Source of the DNA: a bacterium | GTDB lineage: Bacteria; Planctomycetota; J058; JACQDU01 | DNA length: 16,952 bases | Assembly (NCBI GenBank): GCA_016200955.1 | Contig: JACQDU010000757.1 | Coordinates: 1-16,952 of the forward strand | Direction: 5' to 3' | Shown here: positions 1 through 7,780 of the stretch, in pieces | How the letters are laid out: the number at the start of each line of letters is the position of its first letter | How positions within the stretch are numbered: position 1 is the first letter of the stretch | Translations under genes and position numbers: made by a program | Notes under the pieces: generated by a model | The model's database searches: none | What the model was told of the DNA's origin: nothing | Seen by the model: only the letters and a program-made list of their open reading frames with translations

Positions 1-62
1 AACCGGAACCGGAACCGGAGACGGACCCGGACCCGGAACCGGGACCGGGTCCCGGACCCCGG
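1..62. repeat. Degenerate CCGG-rich simple repeat at the left edge
   Basis: Short overlapping units of the type GGAACC, GGACCC and GGGACC run from the window edge to two bases before the stop codon of the minus-strand DUF4261 gene. It resembles the array at 15644-15823 in being built from CCGG cores separated by 2-4 variable bases. Bases 39-45 (CCGGGAC) and 49-55 (GTCCCGG) form a perfect 7-bp inverted repeat with a 3-base loop, so the minus-strand transcript could fold into a GC-rich hairpin just after the stop codon. No T-tract follows, so it is not a classical terminator. The repeat probably continues beyond the window. Confidence 0.75.
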
Positions 63-63
63 C

Positions 64-849
64 TCACCTAATCTCGAGCGTCATGACCTCCCCCCGCCCC
101 TGGAGCACGCTCGGCCCGACCTTCACGTGAACGTCTTCTCCCCCTGGCCCCGGCACGCTGCCGCCGTTCTCGCCGACGGGCCGCCCTCGCATGAGCTCCA
201 GGAGAGCGATGCCAGCGACGGTCTGGATCACGTCGGTGGCCTTCCGCTTTTCGCAGCGAGTCTCGATCTCGAGGAGGTCGAACGCGTGGAGGCCGGTCGT
301 GCAGAGCCAGATCCGCTTCTTCTTGTCGGAGAAGATCGAGAAGCTCACCCAGAGGTGGATCGGCGGGATCGCGTCGGTCCCGTTGCGCGCGCCGAGGACG
401 AAGCCGTCGGTCGGCATGACGAGGGGAGCCGCGCCCCAGTAGACGCCGGCCGCTTTCGTGACGGCGGCGACGGCGGCCGTGACGCGAGAGAGAGCGAGGC
501 AGCGCCGCGCGAGCGAGAGGTCGGTCTCCTCGCGGCCCGTGAGCGCGACGAGGATGTGAGCCTTGTGGCGGAGGAGCTTCTTCCTCGCCTCGGGCCAGTA
601 CCAGGCGACGCTCACGGGCCACTCGAGGTCGATCCACGGGATCGGCGCGGGCATGAGCGCGAGCTTCCCTCGCTCGTCCTCGAGCTCGAAGGACGCCAGG
701 CCGCCCTGTTGCTCGAGGAAGCGGATCTCGGGGCCCTTGGGCCACGCCTTCTCGAAGAACGAGACGATCTTCTCCTCGTCGGGCAGCGCGGGCTTCGAAA
801 GAGCGACCATCGCGAGGAGGGGCTGCTGGGCCTTGCGCGATCTCGGCAC
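64..849 (-). CDS. DUF4261 domain-containing protein
   Basis: A 261-residue protein that I assign to the DUF4261 family, whose biochemical role is not established. Family-like features are the HILVALTG segment (about residue 98), the GVYWGAAPLV segment (135-144), LWVSFSIF (166-173), and TTGLHAFDLLEIE (184-196). No signal peptide or membrane helix is evident, so it is probably cytosolic. The start is GTG at 849, preceded by GAAAG and only 4 nt after the stop of the upstream alpha/beta hydrolase gene, which supports an operon. An in-frame ATG at 810 is the alternative start and would remove 13 residues. A TAGACT hexamer lies 6 nt before the GTG but overlaps the end of the hydrolase gene. The family is confident from motif order; the function is unknown. 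Confidence 0.75.
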   Translation of the reverse strand: MPRSRKAQQPLLAMVALSKPALPDEEKIVSFFEKAWPKGPEIRFLEQQGGLASFELEDERGKLALMPAPIPWIDLEWPVSVAWYWPEARKKLLRHKAHILVALTGREETDLSLARRCLALSRVTAAVAAVTKAAGVYWGAAPLVMPTDGFVLGARNGTDAIPPIHLWVSFSIFSDKKKRIWLCTTGLHAFDLLEIETRCEKRKATDVIQTVAGIALLELMRGRPVGENGGSVPGPGGEDVHVKVGPSVLQGRGEVMTLEIR

Positions 850-853
850 GCTT

Positions 854-1675
854 TCAGTCTAAGCGAGAAAGCGCCGCCTTCAGGAAGTCGCGGAGGAGGG
901 CGGTCACGCGCTCGGGCGCCTCGAGCGCCGAGAGGTGGCCCGAGCCCTCGATCCGCTCGAGGCGCGCTCCCGGGATCGAGCGAGCGATCGTCTCGGACTC
1001 GCGGGGAGGAGTCGCCTTGTCGTCTTCTCCCACGATCACGAGCGTGGGGACCGAGATCCGGGAGAGATCCGCGGCGATCGAGCGCCGCTCGAGGACGACC
1101 GCGGAGATCGCGCGCGAGAGGCCCTCGCGGTCCCACGCGCGAAGTCGCGAGAGGAGCTCCGGCCCGAGCGTCGGTCTCTCAGCGCGCGTCTTTCTCCCGA
1201 GCATGACCCGGCTCACGCGCTCCTCGAGCGCCGGCGTGAGGCCGTTGCGGCGGAAGATCGCGGCCATGACGCGATACCTCAAGCGAGCGAGAAAAGGCTC
1301 GGCGCTCGCTGACGTGTCCACGAGAGCGAGCGCCGCGACCCTCGCGGGAGCGCGGAGCGCCGCTCGCATGGCCGTCATGCCTCCCCACGAGAGACCGACG
1401 AGCGCCGCTCTCTCGACCGAGCGTGCGTCGAGCACCGAGACGAGAGCGTCCGCGCAGTCCTCGAGCGTGAACTTCCCCGGAGGAGGAGAGCTCCTCCCGT
1501 GGCCGGGTCCGTCCACGAGGAGAAGGCGGTGGTCTCTCTCGAGCGCGCTCGCCTGAGCGCGCCACATGCTCGAGTCGCAGAGGAGGCTGTGCCAGAGGAG
1601 GACCGCGGGCCCCGACCCGCGTTCTTCCACGAAGAGACTCCCGATCTTCGTCTCGACTCGCGATTCGCCGGTCAT
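854..1675 (-). CDS. Alpha/beta-fold hydrolase
   Basis: A 273-residue alpha/beta-fold hydrolase close to the family's usual 260-280 residues. The nucleophile elbow is GLSWGG with Ser96. The likely acid is Asp218 in VGEDD, and the likely general base is His247 in GSGHLSALE near the C-terminus. The oxyanion-hole region (WHSLLCDSSMW, about 29-38) has His-Ser where many relatives have His-Gly. GPGHGRS (56-62) and the LVDTSASAE segment (118-126) resemble the 3-oxoadipate enol-lactonase-like or haloalkane dehalogenase-like subgroups, but the substrate cannot be read from sequence. There is no signal peptide, so it is probably cytosolic. Its ATG at 1675 overlaps the kinase stop codon as ATGA, indicating translational coupling, and it is followed closely by the DUF4261 gene. 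Confidence 0.85.
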   Translation of the reverse strand: MTGESRVETKIGSLFVEERGSGPAVLLWHSLLCDSSMWRAQASALERDHRLLLVDGPGHGRSSPPPGKFTLEDCADALVSVLDARSVERAALVGLSWGGMTAMRAALRAPARVAALALVDTSASAEPFLARLRYRVMAAIFRRNGLTPALEERVSRVMLGRKTRAERPTLGPELLSRLRAWDREGLSRAISAVVLERRSIAADLSRISVPTLVIVGEDDKATPPRESETIARSIPGARLERIEGSGHLSALEAPERVTALLRDFLKAALSRLD

Positions 1676-4600
1676 CTCTCGCTCTGGATCGTCGCGAGAG
1701 CGGCGCGCGCCGGCTCCGCGCTCGGCCCGGAAGGCGCGAGCTCGAGGCATCGCTCGAGGTCGGCCCGCGCCCCTCTCCTGTCTCCCTTCGCGAGCCGCAC
1801 GAGACCGCGGTGGCCCCAGGCTTCGGCACAGCGAGGGTCGAGCTCGATCGCGCGCGCGAGGTCGGCGAGCGCGCCGTCCTGGTCGCCCTTGTCCGAGCGG
1901 ATCGTCGCTCGATTGACCCAGGTGTTCGGGACGCGCGGGTTGAGCTCGACGGCCCGCGTGATGTCCGCGAGAGCGCCCTCGAGGTCTCCCGTGCGCCGCT
2001 TCACCTTCGAGCGAGCACCCCAGGAGGAGGAGTCGTCGGGGCCGAGCTCGATCGCGCGGTTCGCGTCCGCGAGGGCTCCCGCGAGGTCGCCCATCGCCAC
2101 GCGCACCTCCGCGCGGCTCGAGTACGAGGGCGACATGGGCCGGATCTCGATCGACCTCGTGAGGTCCGCGAGCGCGCCATCGAGGTCGTTCAGCTCGCTC
2201 CTCGTGCTTCCCCGGAGGGACAAGGGCTCGGGCCGATCCGGCGCGAGCTCGGCCGCGGCCGAGAAGTCGGCGATCGCCCCGACGAGGTCTCCCGTCTCGG
2301 AGCGCAGCTTTCCGCGGAAGATCCAGATGTCGAAGTCGCGGGGAGAGACCTCGATCCCCTTCGTGAAGTCGGCGAGGCTCTCCGCGAGCTCTCCCTTCTT
2401 CTGGCGCACGATCGCGCGGCGGCGGAACGCTTGACCGTCCGAAGGGGCGAGCTCGATCGTCTTCGTGTAGTCGGCGATCGCGCCCTCCAGGTCTCCCGAG
2501 ACCTCGCGGACGCTGCCGCGGTCGAACCACCGCGTGGACTCGCGCGGGTCCAGGTCGATCGCCTTCGTGAAGTCCGCGATCGCGCCCGACCGGTCGCCCG
2601 TCTGGAAGCGCGCCGCCCCGCGGTTCGTCCAGGCCTCGGCGTCCTCGGGATCGAGCTGGACCGCGCGCGCGGCCGCCTCGAGCGCCTTCTCCGGCTTTCC
2701 TTTCGTGAGCCAGGCAAAGGCGCTCACCGACCACGCGTGGCTCACGCGCGGCGAGAGCGCGAGCCCGCGCTCGATGTCGGCGAGCGCCGCGTCCACCTCG
2801 CCCGTCCTCGCGAGGAGGGCTCCCCGGTTGGTGCGAGCGAAGAAGGCGCGCGGATCGACCTCGAGGGCCTTCGTGTAGTCGGCGAGGGCTCCCTCGGGGT
2901 CTCCCTTCGACTCCCGGACAAGGCCTCGGTCGCTCCAGTTGCGCGGCTCGCGCGGGTCGAGCTCGATCGCGCGCTCGAAGTCGGCGAGCGCGCGATCGAC
3001 CTCGCGGAGCTGGAAGAGGACGTTCGCGCGGTCGCGGAAAGCGTCGGCGAGCCTCGGGTCGAGCTCGATCGCGCGCGTGAGGTCCTCGTAGGCGCCGCGG
3101 GCATCGCCGCTCTCGTCGCGCGCAAGGCCGCGGTCGCGGAGCTCGGCGGCCGTCTTCGCGGGCCAGCTCATGTCGATCGACGTCCGCCTGAGGACGCGGC
3201 GCGTCCTTAGCCAGAAGCTGCCGTACTCGGAGAAGCGGCGTCTCCCGAGGACGAGGAGGCTCACGGCCTCCTTCCCGCCGATCTCGATGAGAGCCTCGCC
3301 GGCATAGGCCGCGCGCGCTCCGTCTCTCTCCACGAGCAGGTAGCTCCCGAGGGAGCCGAGCACGCCCTCTCGGGCCCGCATGCGTCCGAGGGCGTCGCAC
3401 GCGAGACGCGCGATCCGGAGCTTTCCCGGGCTGACCATCCTCTCCTGGTGGTCCGCGAGGAGCGTCTCCTGGGACGGCGAGCCCTCTCGGAGCGTCAGCG
3501 GCAAGACGAGCGCGGCCCGGTCCTCGAGGCGCTTGCCGGCGGCGGCGAGCAGAGCGGCGCTGCGCGGATCGCGGTCGCGCGCCAGGTCGAAGTCGCGGGA
3601 GACGGCGTCCTCGAGCCCGTCGAGCGTGCGTTCTCCGGCGCGGGCCTCGTCGGGCGTCGGCTCCTTCGCTCTCAGGTAGAAGGAGCGCGTGGCCTCCCGG
3701 AGAGCGGCGGTCACGTCGTCGAGCGCCTTCGCGAGGCGCGCGGGCGTCTCCCCGTCCTTGACCTCGAGGAGGTCGCGGAGGAGCTCGTCGTAGCGACGGT
3801 CCGTGAGGTCGTCGCCCGGCGCCGAGGCCGAGGCGAGAATCGCCTCGAGCCGCGCGTGGCGCTTCTCGACTGCGGCCTGCTTCGCCGCATCCTCTTCCTG
3901 CCGCCGCTTCTCGTCGCGGCCGGCGACGACGATCGGGTAGACGATCGCGGGAGGAACGACGAGCACGAGCAGCGAGAGCGCGGCCACGAGGAGCCGGTTC
4001 CGCTTCGCCCAGCGGCGCGCCTTCTCCGCGCGACCGATCGGACGAGCGGCGATCGAGTCTCCCTTGAGGTACCGCTCGAGGTCGTCGGCGAGGAGAGCGG
4101 CGCTCGCGTAGCGGTTCCTCGGGTCCTTCTCGAGGCACTTGAGGCAGATCGTCTCGAGGTCGGCCGTCACGCGGCGGCTCAGGCGGCTCGGGGGCTCGGG
4201 GTCCTTCGTGAAGAGAGCCGTGAGGACGTTGATCTCGGTCCCGTCGAAGGGCGGCCGTCCCGTGAGGACGTGGTAGAGCGTGGCTCCGAGCGAGTAGACG
4301 TCGCTCCTCTCGTCGACGACGCCTCCTCCCGAGGCCTGCTCGGGAGGCATGTAAGCGGGCGTCCCGAGCACGGACCCCGTCTTCGTCACGCGAGGCCTCC
4401 CGTCGCGGATGCTCGCGAGCCCGAAGTCGAGCACGAACGCGCGGCCCCGGCCGTCGAGCATGATGTTCTGCGGCTTCAGGTCGCGGTGGATCACTCCCTG
4501 CTCGTGGGCGTGGTGGACGGCGCGCGCGACGCTCCGCACGATCTCGAGCGCCCGGTCGAGGGAGAAGCGCTCGCCCTCCTTCCCGTGAGCGAGCGCACGC

Positions 4601-5181
4601 TCGAGCGTCGTCCCGTCGATGAAGTCCATCGCGAGGCAGTGCTTCCCGTCCGCGTCGAAGACCTCGTGCACCGAGACGATGTTCGGGTGCTTCAGGCGAG
4701 CGACGGCCTCCGCCTCTCTCTGGAAGCGCTCGACCAGCCCCACGTCGGCGGCGTCTCCCACGATCGTCTTGAGCGCGACGACGCGCCGGAGCCGCTCGTC
4801 CCAGGCGCGGGAGACGACTCCCATGCCGCCCCGGCCGATCTCGGAGAGGATGAGGTAACGCCCGAGAGACCGCGCCGGGTCTTGCCGCGCGCGCGCGACC
4901 TCGAGGGCGAGCCCCGGGTCCGCGGAGGTGAACGTCCCGGAGGAGGAAGGGGGCGGAGTCGCGCCCGACGGCGCGACCCTCGTCTCGATGGCGCTCCTCC
5001 TCATGGGACCCGGTGTCGGGGGAGGAGGCTCGCGTCTTTGGGTCTCGGCCTCGGCCGACTCCCCTTCCGAGCGGACGAGGCCCGCGTCGATCCCTTGCGC
5101 CCCGCAGACCGGGCAGGTCGCGCTCCTTGCGGCGGGGGCGAGCTCCACCGGCGCTCGGCAGCGAGGGCAAGCGATCGTCAT
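1672..5181 (-). CDS. Membrane-anchored Hanks-type Ser/Thr protein kinase with zinc ribbon and 14 TPRs
   Basis: A 1169-residue protein with four parts. (1) An N-terminal zinc ribbon: Cys5, Cys8, Cys23, Cys26. (2) A full Hanks-type kinase, about 109-372: glycine loop GRGGMG (115-120), VALK Lys138, catalytic HRDLKPQN (232-239), DFG at 252-254, GTPAYMPPEQ (273-282) and SDVYSLG. All catalytic residues are present, so it should phosphorylate Ser/Thr of unknown partners. (3) One hydrophobic helix, 397-420. (4) A charged, HEAT-like middle region, then fourteen 34-residue TPRs (about 678-1153). The single helix places the kinase in the cytoplasm and the TPRs outside it. The ATG at 5181 was chosen because it immediately precedes the zinc ribbon; upstream codons in frame look non-coding. 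It is the first gene of the kinase/hydrolase/DUF4261 operon. Residues 421-677 match no domain I can name. Confidence 0.93.
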   Translation of the reverse strand: MTIACPRCRAPVELAPAARSATCPVCGAQGIDAGLVRSEGESAEAETQRREPPPPTPGPMRRSAIETRVAPSGATPPPSSSGTFTSADPGLALEVARARQDPARSLGRYLILSEIGRGGMGVVSRAWDERLRRVVALKTIVGDAADVGLVERFQREAEAVARLKHPNIVSVHEVFDADGKHCLAMDFIDGTTLERALAHGKEGERFSLDRALEIVRSVARAVHHAHEQGVIHRDLKPQNIMLDGRGRAFVLDFGLASIRDGRPRVTKTGSVLGTPAYMPPEQASGGGVVDERSDVYSLGATLYHVLTGRPPFDGTEINVLTALFTKDPEPPSRLSRRVTADLETICLKCLEKDPRNRYASAALLADDLERYLKGDSIAARPIGRAEKARRWAKRNRLLVAALSLLVLVVPPAIVYPIVVAGRDEKRRQEEDAAKQAAVEKRHARLEAILASASAPGDDLTDRRYDELLRDLLEVKDGETPARLAKALDDVTAALREATRSFYLRAKEPTPDEARAGERTLDGLEDAVSRDFDLARDRDPRSAALLAAAGKRLEDRAALVLPLTLREGSPSQETLLADHQERMVSPGKLRIARLACDALGRMRAREGVLGSLGSYLLVERDGARAAYAGEALIEIGGKEAVSLLVLGRRRFSEYGSFWLRTRRVLRRTSIDMSWPAKTAAELRDRGLARDESGDARGAYEDLTRAIELDPRLADAFRDRANVLFQLREVDRALADFERAIELDPREPRNWSDRGLVRESKGDPEGALADYTKALEVDPRAFFARTNRGALLARTGEVDAALADIERGLALSPRVSHAWSVSAFAWLTKGKPEKALEAAARAVQLDPEDAEAWTNRGAARFQTGDRSGAIADFTKAIDLDPRESTRWFDRGSVREVSGDLEGAIADYTKTIELAPSDGQAFRRRAIVRQKKGELAESLADFTKGIEVSPRDFDIWIFRGKLRSETGDLVGAIADFSAAAELAPDRPEPLSLRGSTRSELNDLDGALADLTRSIEIRPMSPSYSSRAEVRVAMGDLAGALADANRAIELGPDDSSSWGARSKVKRRTGDLEGALADITRAVELNPRVPNTWVNRATIRSDKGDQDGALADLARAIELDPRCAEAWGHRGLVRLAKGDRRGARADLERCLELAPSGPSAEPARAALATIQSER
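1723..3150 (-). repeat. Fourteen tandem 102-bp TPR-coding repeats
   Basis: The C-terminal part of the kinase gene consists of 14 consecutive 102-bp units, each encoding one 34-residue tetratricopeptide repeat. Most share the core G-D-x-x-G-A-[IL]-A-D-x-[TE]-[RK]-A-I-E-L-D-P-R. The units are diverged in DNA sequence but keep recurring blocks such as gagctcgatcgcgcg. TPR arrays form a superhelical scaffold that binds proteins or peptides. One unit (the eleventh) appears one residue short. The repeat structure makes copy number vulnerable to recombination and to assembly collapse. Confidence 0.92.
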
Positions 5182-5190
5182 GGCCAGCTC

Positions 5191-5219
5191 ATCGCAGCCC
5201 CGCTCGCCCGAGAAGTCAA
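5191..5219 (-). promoter_or_regulatory. Candidate sigma70-type promoter for the kinase operon
   Basis: On the minus strand a TTGACT hexamer (5219-5214, five of six matches to TTGACA) is followed after 17 bp by TGCGAT (5196-5191, three of six matches to TATAAT). The kinase ATG at 5181 lies 9 nt further on, so a transcript would have almost no leader. The -35 element is good and the -10 weak. Read from sequence only. Confidence 0.4.
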
Positions 5220-5223
5220 TGAA

Positions 5224-5262
5224 AGGGCGTGAATCGGGCTGGTCCCCGTGCCGAATCGCCCT
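5224..5262 (-). terminator. Possible stem-loop terminator after the zinc-ribbon membrane gene
   Basis: Just downstream of the minus-strand stop codon at 5268, AGGGCG (5224-5229 on the plus strand) pairs with CGCCCT (5257-5262) and TCGG (5234-5237) pairs with CCGA (5251-5254), separated by a small internal loop. Read on the minus strand, the last arm is followed by a short TTT run. It sits between the end of one gene and the kinase promoter. The T-tract is weak, so intrinsic termination is uncertain. Confidence 0.35.
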
Positions 5263-5267
5263 CTTGC

Positions 5268-6428
5268 CTAGTCCTCCGGCCGCAGCTTCTCGAGGAGATC
5301 GCCCACGAACTTCGCTTGCCCGGACGTGCTCTCGTGAGGGAGCCCGAGGCCGACGCCGACCCAGCGCGGGATCCCCGCCGGGAGCGCCGTCTGGAGGTCG
5401 CCCGCGGTCGCGGGATGCTCGACGACCCAGAGCGTCTCGACGCCTCCCTTCGCCTTCGTGCGCATGAGGTTGATCCTCTTCTTCTCGCCCGTGGGAGCGG
5501 ACGTGTCGCGCCGCACCCTGAGGCCGTCCGCGAGCTGCGCCAGGAAGGCGTCCAACGAGAAGTCCGCCGGCAAGGCCGTCGTGCTCTCGGCGTAGGGCTC
5601 GTTCGCGAGACAGACGGCCCAGCGATCGGCCGCGATCCCGCTCGCCTTCTGGACCTCGTCGAGGTCGGCCTTCTTCAGGACCTTCCCGAGCGGGACCCGG
5701 AACCGCTTGCCCTTGTTCACGAACTCGACCTGCGCCGACGTCGCCAGCTCGACTCCGGCCGATGTCAGGAGAGCGATGCGCTCGACGAGCTTGTCGCCGG
5801 AGATCTCGACGGCCGGCGAGCCGCCTCCTCCGCCTCCGGTCGTCACGGGCGTGGTGGAGGTGCTCGCGAGGTAGAGGCCCACGCAGGCGAGCACGAAGAA
5901 GAAGAGCGCCGAGACCCCGGGGCCGAGGTTCCCGAACGCCTCCGCCGCTCCCTGATCGAGGCTGTTCTCGAGCTTCGGCGCGAGAGCGAAGCGGCCGATC
6001 ACTCCCACGACGACGGCGGCCGCGAACATGATGAGAGCGTCCGTCCACGCCTGGGGTGCGTGCCCTTGCCTGGCCCAGAGGACGACGTAGGCGAGGAGCG
6101 CTCCGACGAAGGCCGTCGAGAGGAGGGTCGCGGTCCCGAGGAGCGGAACGACGGTCCCTCCCCGGATCACGCCGGCCGTCTCGGGCCTCCGCGACGGCTT
6201 CGCCCCCGCGGCCGGTTTCGCGAGAGCGGCCGTCGCCGGCGTGCTCTCGGCGACCGCTTTCGCGGCCGCGGCGAGCTCGTCCCCCGTGGTCTCTTTCGAG
6301 GGTTTGGCCGGTGCCGGAGCGGACGGCTTGGCGCCGCCCTCGGCTCCGGGTTTCTTCGCGCCGCAGAGCGAGCAGGCCGGCGCGCTGTCGGGGTTACCTT
6401 CGTAACCGCATGCTGAGCATATGAACAT
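5268..6428 (-). CDS. Zinc-ribbon membrane protein of unknown function
   Basis: A 386-residue protein I do not recognise as a named family. It begins with a Cys4 zinc-ribbon-like motif (Cys4, Cys7, Cys19, Cys22), followed by an Ala/Pro/Lys-rich linker (about 25-85) and three predicted membrane helices (about 93-118, 131-150, 171-188). A Thr/Gly spacer with six consecutive glycines follows, then a C-terminal domain of about 180 residues. With three helices, the ribbon and the C-terminal domain should lie on opposite sides of the membrane; the ribbon is presumably cytoplasmic. The ATG at 6428 was preferred to an upstream in-frame ATG at 6482 because the zinc ribbon starts immediately after it and the extra 18 residues look non-coding. 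TACAAC ends 7 nt before the ATG. A hairpin separates it from the kinase operon. The function is unknown; a sensory or regulatory role is only suggested by the ribbon-plus-membrane layout. Confidence 0.8.
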   Translation of the reverse strand: MFICSACGYEGNPDSAPACSLCGAKKPGAEGGAKPSAPAPAKPSKETTGDELAAAAKAVAESTPATAALAKPAAGAKPSRRPETAGVIRGGTVVPLLGTATLLSTAFVGALLAYVVLWARQGHAPQAWTDALIMFAAAVVVGVIGRFALAPKLENSLDQGAAEAFGNLGPGVSALFFFVLACVGLYLASTSTTPVTTGGGGGGSPAVEISGDKLVERIALLTSAGVELATSAQVEFVNKGKRFRVPLGKVLKKADLDEVQKASGIAADRWAVCLANEPYAESTTALPADFSLDAFLAQLADGLRVRRDTSAPTGEKKRINLMRTKAKGGVETLWVVEHPATAGDLQTALPAGIPRWVGVGLGLPHESTSGQAKFVGDLLEKLRPED

Positions 6429-6529
6429 GGCGAGCGTTGTATTCGGTCGAGCACTTTCGCGCCATGGGGGTCGTGCGCGCAATGGGGTCCCGGCGGAAAC
6501 CGCGAGATTCTCGGGTTAAGATTTCCGGC
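6429..6529. promoter_or_regulatory. Divergent promoter region
   Basis: This 101-bp region separates the divergent zinc-ribbon membrane gene (minus) and the M20-family hydrolase (plus), so it must hold both promoters. On the plus strand TAAGAT (6517-6522) ends 7 nt before the ATG at 6530. On the minus strand TACAAC (6441-6436) ends 7 nt before the ATG at 6428. No clear -35 hexamer is seen for either, and no Shine-Dalgarno sequence precedes either ATG, which fits leaderless transcription. Confidence 0.45.
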
Positions 6530-7780
6530 ATGGCGAAGCCCCGGATCGACTCCGACCGGCTCCAGCGCTCGCTCGCGGAGCTGGCGAAGATAGGCGCCTA
6601 CAAGGACGAGCGGACCGGGCTCTTGGGAGTGAACCGCCTCGCTCTCACGGAGGCGGACGGGCTCGGGCGAAGGCTGGTGAAGACCTGGTTCGAGGAAGCC
6701 GGCCTCTCGGTGCGCGTCGATCGGATCGGGAACGTCTATGCCCGCAGGAGAGGGAGGCGCGACCTGGAGCCCGTGCTCTCGGGATCTCACATAGACAGCG
6801 TCCCCACGGGAGGAGCCTTCGACGGCTCCCTCGGAGTCCTGGGGGCGCTCGAGGTCGTGCGAGCGCTCGACGAGGCTCGCGTCGAGACGGACCGCCCGAT
6901 CGAGATCGCCTTCTTCACGGAAGAGGAAGGCTGCCGCTTCGGCACCGACATGCTCGGGAGCGCCGTCGCCGTCGGCCGCATCCCGCTCGAGCGGGCTCTC
7001 TCCTTGAAGGACCGGAGCGGCCTCGTCGTGAGAGACGAGCTCGCGAAGATCGGCTTCGCCGGCACGCACGACGAGCGCCTGAGCCCTCCTCACGCTTACG
7101 TCGAGTGCCACATCGAGCAGGGCCCGATCCTCCGCGCGGCGGGAAAGGACCTGGGCGTCGTCACGGGAGTCCAGGCGATCTCGTGGCAGGAGGTCTCGAT
7201 CCAGGGGAAGTCCGCTCACGCGGGCACGACTCCCATGAGCCTCCGCCGAGACGCGGGCCTCGCGGCGGCGCGGATCAACCTCCGCATGCACGAGATGGCG
7301 GTCTCGGGAAAGTACGGCCCCGAGATGCGAGCGACCATGGGCGGGATCGAGCCCGCTCCCGGCCTCGTGAACATCGTCCCGGGCCGCGCTCGCGTGACGG
7401 TCGACCTGAGAAACCCGGATGACGCTCTCATGACGGCGGCGGAGAAGGACCTCGCGCTCTTCCTCCGCGAGCTCGAGAAGGACGGCTTCCAGGTCGAGGC
7501 GCGCCAGACGGCGAAGACGCCGCGCGTTGCTTTCTCCTCCGACGTCCAGGCCGTGATCGCCGCCAAGATGGAGAAGGCCGGCTACTCCTTCCAGCACCTG
7601 ATGTCGGGAGCCGGCCACGACGCGCAGGAGATGGCCTCGCTCTGCCCGACGGCCATGGTCTTCTGCCCGGGAGAGTACGACGGGATCAGCCACAACCCGC
7701 GCGAGCTCTCGACGCCGAAGCAGTGCGCGGACGGGGTCTCGATCTTGCTCGAGACGATCCTCGAGCTCGCGACTACTTGA
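6530..7780 (+). CDS. M20-family Zn-dependent hydrolase (hydantoinase/carbamoylase or allantoate amidohydrolase type)
   Basis: A 416-residue metallohydrolase of the hydantoinase/carbamoylase group of the M20 family, which cleaves N-carbamoyl-amino acids or related ureido compounds such as allantoate; its length is typical. Likely metal ligands and catalytic residues are visible: His87 in GSHIDSVPTGG, Asp98 in GAFDG, the Glu pair in EEEGCRFG (131-138), His194 in HIEQGP and His388 in GISHNP. The dimerisation-domain motif HAGTTPM (230-236) and GAGHDAQEMA (360-369) are also present. No signal peptide is seen, so it is cytosolic. Substrate choice cannot be decided from sequence, and no purine- or hydantoin-degradation genes are adjacent. 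The ATG at 6530 is preferred to an upstream in-frame ATG at 6437 because the intervening 31 codons are unlike the family and would overlap the divergent promoter. Its 3' end overlaps the convergent WD40 gene by 8 nt. Confidence 0.92.
   Translation: MAKPRIDSDRLQRSLAELAKIGAYKDERTGLLGVNRLALTEADGLGRRLVKTWFEEAGLSVRVDRIGNVYARRRGRRDLEPVLSGSHIDSVPTGGAFDGSLGVLGALEVVRALDEARVETDRPIEIAFFTEEEGCRFGTDMLGSAVAVGRIPLERALSLKDRSGLVVRDELAKIGFAGTHDERLSPPHAYVECHIEQGPILRAAGKDLGVVTGVQAISWQEVSIQGKSAHAGTTPMSLRRDAGLAAARINLRMHEMAVSGKYGPEMRATMGGIEPAPGLVNIVPGRARVTVDLRNPDDALMTAAEKDLALFLRELEKDGFQVEARQTAKTPRVAFSSDVQAVIAAKMEKAGYSFQHLMSGAGHDAQEMASLCPTAMVFCPGEYDGISHNPRELSTPKQCADGVSILLETILELATT

Noticed and set aside
1723..3150. 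Tandem repeats as a mobile or non-coding satellite
   Set aside because: The 102-bp period matches exactly one 34-residue TPR per unit in the kinase reading frame, so it is protein-coding repetition.
3448..5232. Long plus-strand ORF of 594 codons opposite the kinase gene
   Set aside because: It is the antisense shadow of the kinase gene: Arg/Glu/Val-rich, no domain, no start context. GC-rich codon bias keeps the opposite strand open.
5182..6048. N-terminal extension of the kinase beyond ATG 5181
   Set aside because: The frame is open upstream but Arg/Gly/Pro-rich and lies antisense-like across the zinc-ribbon membrane gene; the zinc ribbon begins right after ATG 5181.
6437..6529. 31-codon extension of the amidohydrolase from ATG 6437
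   Set aside because: It would overlap the divergent promoter, is unlike the family N-terminus, and ATG 6530 has a -10-like TAAGAT at the right spacing.
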